A DNA stretch of 64,000 bases, from the NCBI RefSeq assembly GCF_900104485.1, contig NZ_FMXQ01000003.1, positions 248,001-312,000 of the forward strand. The letters run 5' to 3'. The notes under the pieces were generated by a model. That model was given only the letters and a program-made list of their open reading frames with translations, ran no database searches and was not told where the DNA came from. Origin of the DNA: Bauldia litoralis. Its GTDB lineage: Bacteria; Pseudomonadota; Alphaproteobacteria; Rhizobiales; Kaistiaceae. The translations under genes and the position numbers were made by a program. This document shows, one piece after another, positions 8,233 through 16,665 of the stretch (position 1 is its first letter; every line of letters begins with the position of its first letter).

Positions 8233-9075
8233 ATGTTCACGACCCGAAGACTCTCCGAGACTTTCGGCATGGCGATCGAGGGCGTCGATCTTTCCCGACC
8301 GCTCGCCGATGACGAATTCCGCGCCGTCGAACAGGCTTTCTTCGACGGCCAGATCCTCGCGATCAAGGGCCAGTCGCTGGAACCGGGCGCGTTTGTCGAC
8401 TTCGCCCGGCGCTTCGGGCCGCCGCAGCCGCATGTCATCGACCAGTTTCACTATCCGGATCATCCCGACATCCTGATCCTTTCCAATGGCAAGGAGAACG
8501 GCCGGCCAATCGGGCTGGCGGATGGCGGGAGCTATTTCCATACCGACTATTCGTATCTCGCGGTGCCGGCGCGGGTGACGATCCTCTATTCGGTGGCGGT
8601 GCCAAAGCAAGGCGGCAACACGCTTTTTGCCAACATGTACGCCGCCTATGACGACCTTCCCGAAGCGACCAGGGAACGGATCGACGACCTTGTCGTTCTC
8701 CACCACTATGGCAACCGCGACGACCTCGATGAGACCTCCCGCACCGCCGCTTCGCCGCTGAGCGAGGCGCAGAAGGGTAAGGTCGACTGGGTTCGGCACA
8801 AGCTCGTCCGCACCCATCCCGGCACCGGGCGCAAGGCGCTCTACGCGGTGTCGGGCTCGTCTTTCGAAGTCGAGGGAATGCCGAAAGATGAGGGGGTTCA
8901 ACTGCTTGACGACCTGAAGGCGCATGCATTGCAGGACCGCTACATCTACAGCTACGCCTACGAGAAGGGCGATGTCGTCCTGTGGGACGATCTGGCGACT
9001 CTCCACTCGGCGACGTTGACAGACCCCAACGATCTCAGGACCTTGTGGCGAATTACCGTGATCGAGGAAGCGTAG
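8233..9075 (+). CDS. TauD/TfdA-family Fe(II)/2-oxoglutarate dioxygenase
   Basis: A 280-residue non-haem iron dioxygenase. The iron-binding triad is visible as His103-x-Asp105 (YFHTDYSYL) and distal His258 (LATLHSATL); Arg273 (WRITV) would bind 2-oxoglutarate. Thr130 in the QGGNTLFANM motif is also typical. Relatives hydroxylate taurine, alkyl sulfates, 2,4-D or small carboxylates; the substrate cannot be assigned. The coding frame stays open far upstream inside mbfA, but the ATG preceded by GAGGGAG and beginning FTTRRLSETFG is the clear start. An FAD-dependent oxidoreductase follows after four bases and is probably in the same transcript. Confidence 0.9.
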   Translation: MFTTRRLSETFGMAIEGVDLSRPLADDEFRAVEQAFFDGQILAIKGQSLEPGAFVDFARRFGPPQPHVIDQFHYPDHPDILILSNGKENGRPIGLADGGSYFHTDYSYLAVPARVTILYSVAVPKQGGNTLFANMYAAYDDLPEATRERIDDLVVLHHYGNRDDLDETSRTAASPLSEAQKGKVDWVRHKLVRTHPGTGRKALYAVSGSSFEVEGMPKDEGVQLLDDLKAHALQDRYIYSYAYEKGDVVLWDDLATLHSATLTDPNDLRTLWRITVIEEA

Positions 9076-9079
9076 GCGC

Positions 9080-10195
9080 ATGCGGGTTCTGATTTGTGGC
9101 GGCGGGGTGATCGGGGCGGCTACTGCCTATTACCTTAGCCGGCGAAACATCGCGGTAACGCTCGTCGAGCGGACCGGAATCGCCTGTGCCGCGTCCGGAA
9201 AAAGCGGGGGATTCCTTGCACTTGACTGGTGTGACGGAGGAACGCTTCAGGATCTGGCGCGGCGGAGTTTCGCGCTTCATGCTGAGCTGGCTAAGGAAAT
9301 CGACGTCGATTATGGCTATCGCCGCATGACGACCTATTCGGCGGCCGCCGCCGAAGGCGAAAGACGCAAGCAATCCAATGACTTCGGTGTCGACTGGGTG
9401 GCCGATACCGTGGCGCTTGGGCCACGGCTGGGATCGACGGAGAGCACCGCCCAGGTCAATCCGGAAGCCTTCACCAAGGCCTTGGTACAGGCCGCGGAAG
9501 GGCATGGAACGGTGGTGCAACGGGGTACGGTCACCGGTTTGACGCGTTCGGACGACGGCCGGGCGGTGACGGGCGCGACCGTCTCGGGCAAAACACTCGA
9601 GGCCGACGTCGTCGTCCTGGCGATGGGGCCGTGGTCGATCCTCGCCTGCGCCTGGGTGCCGCTGCCGGCCGTCTACGGGCTGAAAGGGCATAGCCTGGTC
9701 TTCGATACCCCCGCGGCACTGCCGCCCGACGCGCTGTTCGTCGAGTATCGCGAAGCCACCGGCGCGATGGCGTCGCCGGAGATCTTTCCGCGCACTGACG
9801 GCACGACCTATGTCTGTGGCGTCTCGGCCCATGACAGCCCGCTGCCGGTCGATCCGGCCGACGTGACGCCCGATCCGGGTGCGATCGAACGGCTGGAGGC
9901 GATGTGCGCCGCGATGGCGCCGGCCCTGGCGCCGTCGACGATCGTCGCCCGGCAGTCCTGCTTCCGGCCGGTCACCCAGGACGGGCTGCCGCTGATCGGC
10001 GCGGTGCCCGGTATCGATGGCGCCTATGTCGCGACCGGCCACAGCGTCTGGGGAATCCTCAACGCCCCGGCGACCGGCGAGGCGATGGCCGAGCTGATCG
10101 TCGACGGCGGGGCGACGACGGTCGACCTGTCGCCCTTCGATCCCGGCCGGAGCCCGCCCTTCGACGCGGCCGGCCTGCAGACCGGGATGCTCTAG
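9080..10195 (+). CDS. FAD-dependent oxidoreductase (D-amino acid oxidase family)
   Basis: A 371-residue DAO-superfamily flavoenzyme. The N-terminal dinucleotide-binding motif GGGVIGAATAYYLSRR is followed by ASGKSGGFLALDW, a second FAD segment (VVLAMGPWS) and the C-terminal PVTQDGLPLIGAVPG and TGHSVWGILNAPATG typical of glycine/sarcosine/D-amino acid oxidases. It would oxidise an amine or amino acid, possibly the product or precursor of the dioxygenase encoded four bases upstream. That pairing is inference from spacing only. No signal peptide. Confidence 0.88.
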   Translation: MRVLICGGGVIGAATAYYLSRRNIAVTLVERTGIACAASGKSGGFLALDWCDGGTLQDLARRSFALHAELAKEIDVDYGYRRMTTYSAAAAEGERRKQSNDFGVDWVADTVALGPRLGSTESTAQVNPEAFTKALVQAAEGHGTVVQRGTVTGLTRSDDGRAVTGATVSGKTLEADVVVLAMGPWSILACAWVPLPAVYGLKGHSLVFDTPAALPPDALFVEYREATGAMASPEIFPRTDGTTYVCGVSAHDSPLPVDPADVTPDPGAIERLEAMCAAMAPALAPSTIVARQSCFRPVTQDGLPLIGAVPGIDGAYVATGHSVWGILNAPATGEAMAELIVDGGATTVDLSPFDPGRSPPFDAAGLQTGML

Positions 10196-10345
10196 GCCCC
10201 TCGGTCCACCTCTCGACATTTCGCGAGACGCTCATTGGGCGGCGCGATCGCCTCACCCCGGTTGTCCCACATTCCAGGCTCGCCCCCCGGCGCACGGCGA
10301 GCACTGCCGTGATATACTCCGCCCGACTATCAGCGAGTGTCTCCG

Positions 10346-11383
10346 ATGATCTTTCGCCAGCTCTTCGACACGACGTCCTCGACCTATACCTACCTGATCG
10401 CCAGCCGGAAGGGCGGCGAGGCGCTGATCCTCGACCCTGTGTTGGAGCGCGTCGACCGATACGTGAAACTGCTGACCGAGCTCGACCTCAAGCTGGTCAA
10501 GGCGGTCGATACCCATGTCCATGCCGACCACATCTCCGGTCTCAGCGAATTGCGCGACCGGACCCGCTGCATCACGGTGATGGGCGAGGAGAGCGGCGTC
10601 GACGTGGTGTCGATGCGGGTCGGCGACGGCGAGCGGGTGGCGATCGAAGGGGTGAGCCTCGAGGCGATCTACACACCCGGCCACACCGCCGATTCCTACT
10701 CCTTCGCGATGGGCGACCGGGTGTTCACCGGCGACACGCTGCTGATCCGGGGAACCGGACGGACCGACTTCCAGAACGGCAGCCCGGAAGCGCAATACGA
10801 TTCGATCTTCAATCGGCTCCTGCGCTTTCCCGACGAAACGCTGGTCTTCCCGGCGCATGACTACAAGGGCGATACGGTGTCGACGATCGGCGAGGAGCGG
10901 GCGTTCAACCCGCGCCTGCAAGTCGGTTCACTCGACGAATATGTGGCGATCATGAACAATCTCGACCTGCCCAATCCGCGGATGATGGATGTCGCGGTGC
11001 CGGCCAACCTCCAACTCGGCCTCGACCAGGATAATCCCGACCGACGGCAATGGACGCTCGATGTCGACGCGGTGATCCGGGCGGTCGACACCGGCGGCGC
11101 GGTGCTGGTCGACCTCCGCGACCGGTCGGAACGCGAGCGGCATGGCGTGATACCGGGCTCGGTCCATGTGCCTTACCCCGCGCTCGACGAACAGATCGCA
11201 CCGGGCGGGCTGTTGAGCGAACTGGTCAAGGCCAGCGACAAGCGGCTGATTTTCTACTGCGCCTATGGCGAACGCTCGGCGATGGCGGCGGAGGCGGCGC
11301 GTGACGACGGGCTTGCCGGCTCGTGCCACCTCAAGGGCGGTCTCAAGGCGTGGAAGGCGGCCGAGGCGCCGATCGCCGGATGA
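10346..11383 (+). CDS. Persulfide dioxygenase-rhodanese fusion
   Basis: A 345-residue two-domain enzyme. Residues 1-235 are an ETHE1-like metallo-beta-lactamase-fold persulfide dioxygenase: THVHADH (His57, His59, Asp61, His62), His113 in TPGHTADS, Asp130 in FTGDTLLIRGTGRTDF and His171 in FPAHDY. Residues 240-345 are a rhodanese domain with the active Cys305 in FYCAYGERS. Together they would oxidise glutathione persulfide to sulfite and move sulfane sulfur, detoxifying H2S. The ATG was chosen; an in-frame GTG nine bases upstream is possible. The stop overlaps the start of the GNAT gene (ATGA). Confidence 0.9.
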   Translation: MIFRQLFDTTSSTYTYLIASRKGGEALILDPVLERVDRYVKLLTELDLKLVKAVDTHVHADHISGLSELRDRTRCITVMGEESGVDVVSMRVGDGERVAIEGVSLEAIYTPGHTADSYSFAMGDRVFTGDTLLIRGTGRTDFQNGSPEAQYDSIFNRLLRFPDETLVFPAHDYKGDTVSTIGEERAFNPRLQVGSLDEYVAIMNNLDLPNPRMMDVAVPANLQLGLDQDNPDRRQWTLDVDAVIRAVDTGGAVLVDLRDRSERERHGVIPGSVHVPYPALDEQIAPGGLLSELVKASDKRLIFYCAYGERSAMAAEAARDDGLAGSCHLKGGLKAWKAAEAPIAG

Positions 11384-11886
11384 CGACACCGACGATTGCG
11401 CCAATCGCCGGCGCCGACGCGGCGACCCGATCGGCCCTGCTCGACCTCAACAACGATCACGCGCGCGAGACGTCGCTGCTGACGCCGGCAAGCTGGGACT
11501 CCATGGTCGCCACCGCCTTCTCGGCGACCGTTGTCGACGGCGGCGCCGCTTTCCTGATCGCCTTCGATCAGTCGGCCGCCTATGACAGCCCGAATTTCCT
11601 GTGGTTTCGCGAGCGGCTGCCCCGCTTCGTCTATGTCGACCGGATCGTGGTGGCGGCGGACGATCGCGGCCGCGGGCTGGCGCGGCACCTTTATGAGGAT
11701 CTCTTCGGCAAGGCGCGGGCGACCGGCTTTGACCGGATCGTCTGCGAGGTCAATTCCGAGCCGCCGAACCCGGGATCCGACGCATTTCACGGGCGGATGG
11801 GATTCACCGAAATGGGTCGTGCCGAGCTCATCGATCGCGGCAAGACGGTGCGCTATCTCGTCAGGATCCTCGATGCCGCCCCATAG
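11380..11886 (+). CDS. GNAT-family N-acetyltransferase
   Basis: A 168-residue GNAT protein. The acetyl-CoA-binding motif A is visible as VDRIVVAADDRGRGLARHLYEDL (Q/RxxGxG/A type), followed by the beta-5 segment FDRIVCEVNSEPPNPGSDAFHGRMGF, which resembles the family that acts on small metabolites or amino acids. The N-terminal part contains LDLNNDHARETSLL, typical of a subgroup of uncharacterised GNATs. It starts within the stop of the persulfide dioxygenase gene, so the two are translationally coupled; a role in sulfur or glutathione chemistry is possible but unproven. Confidence 0.88.
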   Translation: MTTPTIAPIAGADAATRSALLDLNNDHARETSLLTPASWDSMVATAFSATVVDGGAAFLIAFDQSAAYDSPNFLWFRERLPRFVYVDRIVVAADDRGRGLARHLYEDLFGKARATGFDRIVCEVNSEPPNPGSDAFHGRMGFTEMGRAELIDRGKTVRYLVRILDAAP

Positions 11887-11997
11887 CCGGGCAGTCCGGT
11901 CCGATCGCTGATCTTCTCTTAACAATCGCCCTCTAACTGTCACGAGGCCGAGCGACACATGTGTCCTGCTCGCCGGTCCCAAACAGGAGAAGACCTG

Positions 11998-13341
11998 ATG
12001 CTCTTTCGTACGTGCATGGCTGTCGCCATCTCCGTCTTCGCGGTGTCGACGGCGACGGCGCAACAACCCGCGACCTCCGCGGTGCTTTTCGAGGATGTCC
12101 GCATTTTCGATGGCACCAGCGAGGCGCTGTCGGGGCCATCGCACGTCCTGGTCGAGGGCAATGTCATCAAGCAGATTTCCGCGTCGGCGATCACGCCCGA
12201 CGAGGGGATTGAGACGACGGTGATCAAGGGCGGCGGGCGGACCCTGATGCCCGGATTGATCGACGGCCACACGCACCTGATGATGTCCAACGTGCCGCAA
12301 CTGGCGCTGCTGACCGCCGACATCGGCTACGTCAACATCGTCGCGGCAAAGGCCGCCGGGGAGATGTTGCTGCGCGGCTTCACCAGCGTTCGCGACATGG
12401 GCGGTCCGGTGCTTGGTCTCAAGCGCGCGATCGATTCCGGCGTCACGCCCGGGCCGCGGATCTGGCCCTCGGGAGCGATGATCTCGCAGTCCGGCGGTCA
12501 CGGCGATTTCCGCCTGCCGACCGACCTGCCGGCGGCGCCGGATGCCTTTTCCTATTCCGAACGGATCGGCGCGGCCGAGATCGCCGACAGCCCCGACATG
12601 GTCAGGAAGCGCTCGCGGGAGCAACTCGCCCTTGGCGCGTCGCAGATCAAGGTGATGGCCGGCGGCGGTTCGTCATCGAACTACGATCCGATCGACGTGA
12701 CCGAATACACGGTGCCCGAACTGGAAGCCGCAGTGGGGGCGGCCGAGAACTGGGGAACCTATGTCGCCGTCCATGCCTACACGCCGCGGGCGATCCGGCA
12801 GGCCCTCGAGGCCGGGGTCCGCTCGATCGAGCATGGGCAACTGGTCGACGAAGACACCGCAAGGCAGATGGCGGAAGCGGGCGTCTGGTGGAGCATCCAG
12901 CCGTTCACGGTCGACGACGCGACCTCCTTCGCGGTCGGCTCGTCGAACTGGCTCAAGCAGCAGGAGGTGCGGCACGGCACCGATACGGCCTACGGCTTCG
13001 CCAAGCAGTTCGGGGTCAAGACCGCCTGGGGGACGGACATCCTGTTCGATCCGGCAAAGGCGGCCGAGCAGGGCTCATTCCTGGCCAAGATGACCCGCTG
13101 GTACACGTCGGCCGAGGCCCTGCGGATGGCGACCGCCGACAATGCCGAATTGCTCGCCCTGTCCGGCCTGCGCAGCCCCTATCAGGGGAAACTCGGCGTG
13201 GTCGAGGAAGGCGCACTGGCCGACCTTATCCTGGTCGACGGCAATCCCCTCGAGACGCTGGAGCTGGTAGCGGACCCGGCCGCGAATTTCGACGTCATCA
13301 TCAAGGACGGCAGGATCTACAAGAATGCCGTAAGCAACTGA
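11998..13341 (+). CDS. Periplasmic metal-dependent amidohydrolase (imidazolonepropionase/prolidase-like)
   Basis: A 447-residue secreted amidohydrolase. It starts with a signal peptide ending near TATAQQ. The HxH metal motif is at His91/His93 (LIDGHTHLM), a candidate carboxylated Lys lies in QIKVMAGGG, the next His ligands in VAVHAY and IEHGQ, and the metal-binding Asp in WGTDILFD. Relatives in this subgroup hydrolyse Xaa-Pro or Xaa-Arg dipeptides or carbamates; the exact substrate is unknown. The start ATG follows AGGAGA at normal distance. It appears to be a single-gene transcript after a 111-base gap. Confidence 0.88.
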   Translation: MLFRTCMAVAISVFAVSTATAQQPATSAVLFEDVRIFDGTSEALSGPSHVLVEGNVIKQISASAITPDEGIETTVIKGGGRTLMPGLIDGHTHLMMSNVPQLALLTADIGYVNIVAAKAAGEMLLRGFTSVRDMGGPVLGLKRAIDSGVTPGPRIWPSGAMISQSGGHGDFRLPTDLPAAPDAFSYSERIGAAEIADSPDMVRKRSREQLALGASQIKVMAGGGSSSNYDPIDVTEYTVPELEAAVGAAENWGTYVAVHAYTPRAIRQALEAGVRSIEHGQLVDEDTARQMAEAGVWWSIQPFTVDDATSFAVGSSNWLKQQEVRHGTDTAYGFAKQFGVKTAWGTDILFDPAKAAEQGSFLAKMTRWYTSAEALRMATADNAELLALSGLRSPYQGKLGVVEEGALADLILVDGNPLETLELVADPAANFDVIIKDGRIYKNAVSN

Positions 13342-13380
13342 TTGCCAGGCTTTGTCGAGCGGCAGCGGGGCGCCCTGCTT

Positions 13381-13611
13381 TCAGTCGTCGCCCGATGCGA
13401 TGCCTTGCTGGTTGCCGAGCACCCCGAAGTCGTTGGACCGGGAGGAATCCTCGGCAATATCGAACCCTTCCGCAAGTAGTCCGCGGCGCAGCAGCTCGCG
13501 GACCGCGGCGGCGCGGCTCGGCATCCGCGCGCTGAATCGCCAGTCGTCGATCGCCTTGCGTTCGGCAGGGCTCAACATGATCTGCAACCGCTCATCGCGC
13601 GACCGGTTCAT
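13381..13611 (-). CDS. Small ribbon-helix-helix-like protein
   Basis: A 76-residue protein. The first 50 residues (beginning NRSRDERLQIMLSPAERKAI and ending AVRELLRRGLL) match the pattern of a ribbon-helix-helix regulator or antitoxin-like DNA-binding domain: a short strand followed by two helices. The last 25 residues are polar and probably disordered. The ATG is preceded by GGGAGA at a suitable distance, which rules in this start over one 16 codons upstream. No toxin gene is adjacent, so an antitoxin role is not supported. DNA binding is inferred from sequence pattern only. Confidence 0.7.
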   Translation of the reverse strand: MNRSRDERLQIMLSPAERKAIDDWRFSARMPSRAAAVRELLRRGLLAEGFDIAEDSSRSNDFGVLGNQQGIASGDD

Positions 13612-13845
13612 CGCCGCTTCTCCCACATCGACCTCTGCTCCAGGCAAGCAAACGGCCAAGCCACAAATATAAACTGTTAGTAAGTGACTGCAAGAAGGGT
13701 CTCTCAGCCACCAGCGGTGATGGCAGTCATCGTTGCATGGCCGCCAGTTGCGTCAGCGACGGCTCTACGGCGGGATGGCATTGATCTATATTGATTGAAG
13801 CAGGCAGAGGGGCGGCGTGCCGACGGCGAGGAGAAAGACCCAGAA

Positions 13846-15402
13846 ATGAAAGGCGTTCACGACATCGGAGCGACCCTGCAGGGCACATTGGCGCGGCCGA
13901 TCAGCAGCCTTCCGTTCTTCGACGTCATCGAGGCCTTGCCCGCTGCGATCTACACGACGGACGCCAACGGCCGCATCGACCTCTATAATCATGCCGCCGT
14001 GACGTTGTGGGGGCGCGAGCCCGTCGGAGACGAGCGATTCTGGTGTGGCCCTCATCGGCTCTTCACGGCCAATGGCGCGCTGTTGCCGCACGACAGATCT
14101 CCCACCGCAAGAGCCCTCCAGACCGGCCAGGCAATTGCCGCCGAGGAGATTGCCGTAGAACGGGCGGACGGGACGCGGGTGGCGCTCCTCTCCTACCCGA
14201 CGCCGCTTCGCAACGAACACGGCGCGATCATCGGCACGATCACCATGATGGTCGACATCTCGGATCGAAAAGCCGCCGAAATCGAGCGCGACCGTCGCCT
14301 CGTCCAGCTCGAAGCCCTGTCCGAGCTCGGCATCCTGGCCATGAGCAGCGACGATCTCGACGCCCTTTTCGACCAGGCGGTGGCTTTGCTTTCGAAAGGC
14401 CTCAACGTCGAGTTCGCCAAGGTGCTGGAGCTCAGCTCCCATGGACAAGATCTCCACCTCCGCGCCGGGATCGGCTGGAAGGATGGGATTGTCGGCAAGG
14501 CGCGTGTCGGGACCGACCGCGAGTCCCAGGCCGGCTACACCTTGTCGATCGATGAGCCGGTCATCGTCGAGGATCTGGCGACGGAAACGCGGTTCAGCGG
14601 GCCGCGCCTGCTGCTCGACCACAAGGTGACCAGCGGTCTCAGCGTCATCATCCGGCAGGAGGATGGCCGTGCCTTCGGCGTGCTCGGCGCGCATACCAGC
14701 GCCCGCCGCCAGTTCACCGGCCACGATGTCAACTTCCTCCAGTCGGTCGCCAACATCCTGTCGTCGGCCATCGGGCGCGTCGTCTATCGGGACCGGCAGA
14801 CGATGCTGATGCGCGAGCTGTCGCATCGCATGAAGAACAACATGGCGGTGATCCATTCGCTTGCCCGCCAGTCCGGCCGCGACGCCAGCAACGTCGCGGA
14901 CTATGTCGACCGCTTCGAGGGGCGGCTTGCGACGATCGAGGCGGCGCAGGACCTGCTGACCGACGCCGACGGCACCGGCGTCGCGCTCAGCGCGCTGCTC
15001 TCCATGGTGATCGGCAGCCAGTCGGACGCCGGCTCGGTGACGCTGGAGGTCGATGATGTCGACCTTGGCCCGTCCGGTGTCCAGACGATGAGCCTGCTGC
15101 TCTACGAGCTGATGACCAACGCCGTGAAATATGGCGCCTTCTCCGATGGCGGCGGCAGGGTGGCGATCACCGGACGTCGCGACGGCGACGGTCACTATGC
15201 CCTGACCTGGGCGGAGAGCGGCGGGCCGCCGGTCGAGGAACCGTCGCGCGAGGGCTTCGGCTCGCGACTGGTCGTCGCGACCGTCGAGCGGCAATGGGGC
15301 GGCACGATCTCGCGGGACTGGCGGCGTGAGGGTCTTGTCGTCAACTGCGCCCTGCCGCTGCAATCGATCACCGGGCAGGGTGCGCCGCTCGTCCAGAAGT
15401 AA
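13846..15402 (+). CDS. PAS-GAF sensor histidine kinase of the HWE family
   Basis: A 518-residue soluble kinase. Residues about 25-140 form a PAS domain (EALPAAIYTTDANGRIDLYN), about 150-310 a GAF domain (FDQAVALLSKGLN, FTGHDVNFLQSVANIL), then the HWE dimerisation/phosphoacceptor domain with His327 in ELSHRMKNNMAVIHSLARQ, and a C-terminal ATPase domain with LLLYELMTNAVKYGA and the diagnostic WAESGGP followed by GFGSRLV. No transmembrane segment, so it senses a cytoplasmic signal, light or redox. It may regulate a distant receiver or the general stress response, as other HWE kinases of Alphaproteobacteria do. No response regulator is adjacent. ATG chosen over an upstream TTG at 13795. Confidence 0.9.
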   Translation: MKGVHDIGATLQGTLARPISSLPFFDVIEALPAAIYTTDANGRIDLYNHAAVTLWGREPVGDERFWCGPHRLFTANGALLPHDRSPTARALQTGQAIAAEEIAVERADGTRVALLSYPTPLRNEHGAIIGTITMMVDISDRKAAEIERDRRLVQLEALSELGILAMSSDDLDALFDQAVALLSKGLNVEFAKVLELSSHGQDLHLRAGIGWKDGIVGKARVGTDRESQAGYTLSIDEPVIVEDLATETRFSGPRLLLDHKVTSGLSVIIRQEDGRAFGVLGAHTSARRQFTGHDVNFLQSVANILSSAIGRVVYRDRQTMLMRELSHRMKNNMAVIHSLARQSGRDASNVADYVDRFEGRLATIEAAQDLLTDADGTGVALSALLSMVIGSQSDAGSVTLEVDDVDLGPSGVQTMSLLLYELMTNAVKYGAFSDGGGRVAITGRRDGDGHYALTWAESGGPPVEEPSREGFGSRLVVATVERQWGGTISRDWRREGLVVNCALPLQSITGQGAPLVQK

Positions 15403-15486
15403 CGCGCTGGCGGCTTGACGCTGCGGCGCGGCATGACGATGGTTGGGCGACAGGGCCGCGGCCCGCCGCTCGAACCAGGAATTTCC

Positions 15487-16485
15487 ATGACGATCAAGGT
15501 AGGACTCATCGGCGCCGGCGTAATGGGCGGCGACCATGCGCGGATTCTCTCGACCTCGGTCGGCGGGGCGGAGCTGGTCGCGGTCTCGGATGCCGACAGG
15601 GCAAGGGCGGAGGCGGTGGCCGCGTCGTATGGCGGCGGGGTGGTCGCCGATGCCGAGGCGGTGATCGGCAACGACGCGGTCGACGCGGTGATCGTCGCCT
15701 CGCCGGACCCGACCCACAAGCCGCTGGTCCTGGCCTGCCTCGCCGCCGGCAAGCCGGTGCTTTGCGAAAAGCCGCTCGGCCTAACGACCGACGAATGCCT
15801 CGAGATCATCGCGGCCGAAACCGCGCTGGGCAAACGCCTGGTGCAGGTCGGCTTCATGCGCCGCTTCGACCCGGGCTATGTGGCGATGAAGACGACGCTC
15901 GACAGCGGCGACCTCGGCCAAGCGCTGATGCTCCACTGCGTCCATCGCAACGAGACGGCCGCCTCCTACACCACCTCCGAGAACATGATCGCCAACACGG
16001 CGGTACACGAGATGGATATCGCCCGCTGGCTGCTCGGGACCGACGTGGCGCGGGTCACCGTGGTGACGCCGCGGCCGACGCGCCTGGCCAGGATGCAGGA
16101 TCCGCAGATCCTGCTCTTCCACATGACCGACGGCGTGGTGGTCACCGTCGAGGTCTTCGTCAACTGCCAGTACGGCTACGACGTGCGCGGCGAACTGGTC
16201 TGCGAGAAGGGCACCGCGACGCTGACGCCGCCGCATGACATCACGCTGCGCCAGGCGCGCCACGACGGCTTCGGCCATCCGGCGGACTGGCGGCCGCGCT
16301 TTGCCGAGGCCTACCGGGTCGAGCTGCAGGCATGGATCGATGCGGCGGCGGGCGGGCCACCGGCCGGGGCCAGCGCCTGGGACGGCTACGCGGCGACCGC
16401 CGTGGCCGAGGCGGGGCTGGCGGCGCTGAAGAGCGGGGCGACGACCGAGGTGACGATGGCGGATCGGCCGGGACTCTACGACTGA
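15487..16485 (+). CDS. Gfo/Idh/MocA oxidoreductase, inositol 2-dehydrogenase-like
   Basis: A 332-residue NAD(P)-dependent dehydrogenase. The Rossmann motif GLIGAGVMGGDHAR opens the protein, EKPLGL carries the conserved Lys of the family, and VGFMRRFDPGY, HRNETAASYTTSENM and NTAVHEMDIARWLL match the active-site region of bacterial inositol 2-dehydrogenases (IolG), including the Asp/His in HEMD. It would oxidise myo-inositol or a related cyclitol or sugar at C2. The ATG shortly after the preceding kinase gene is used; a longer frame begins with Arg/Gly-rich filler. It is apart from the iolE cluster by about 12 kb. Confidence 0.85.
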   Translation: MTIKVGLIGAGVMGGDHARILSTSVGGAELVAVSDADRARAEAVAASYGGGVVADAEAVIGNDAVDAVIVASPDPTHKPLVLACLAAGKPVLCEKPLGLTTDECLEIIAAETALGKRLVQVGFMRRFDPGYVAMKTTLDSGDLGQALMLHCVHRNETAASYTTSENMIANTAVHEMDIARWLLGTDVARVTVVTPRPTRLARMQDPQILLFHMTDGVVVTVEVFVNCQYGYDVRGELVCEKGTATLTPPHDITLRQARHDGFGHPADWRPRFAEAYRVELQAWIDAAAGGPPAGASAWDGYAATAVAEAGLAALKSGATTEVTMADRPGLYD

Positions 16486-16540
16486 CGGTCGGAGGTGTTC
16501 GTGGGTCGCGGTGCGGTCGGCGGAGAACCCCACCCACCAT

Positions 16541-16578
16541 CACTGCGTGATGGTCCCCCCTCCCCGGTTCGGGGAGGG
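16541..16578. repeat. Short intergenic hairpin repeat, copy 1
   Basis: Two adjacent stem-loops between the inositol-dehydrogenase-like gene and rlmJ: ATCAC-tgc-GTGAT, then CCCTCCCC-ggttc-GGGGAGGG. A nearly identical second hairpin is found at 59671-59691, again between dehydrogenase-type genes. It may serve as a transcription terminator or be a copy of a small dispersed repeat; there is no T run on either side. Confidence 0.6.
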
Positions 16579-16665
16579 ATGGTGCTTGGGAACGGCCGAA
16601 CCGAAAAGCTCCGTCAGTTGGGGCCGCCAGTCCGGAAGGGTCTACGCGGTGAAGGGCAGACCCTG

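Noticed and set aside
13381-13611. RHH-like gene as an antitoxin
   Set aside because: No toxin-like partner frame lies directly upstream or downstream.
3283-15402. HWE kinase and lone receiver as a two-component pair
   Set aside because: The genes are about 10 kb apart on opposite strands and the receiver lacks key residues; no evidence links them.
13786-15717. 643-codon open frame antisense to the HWE kinase
   Set aside because: Composition is Arg/Asp/His-rich without recognisable domains; the kinase on the other strand has all its motifs.
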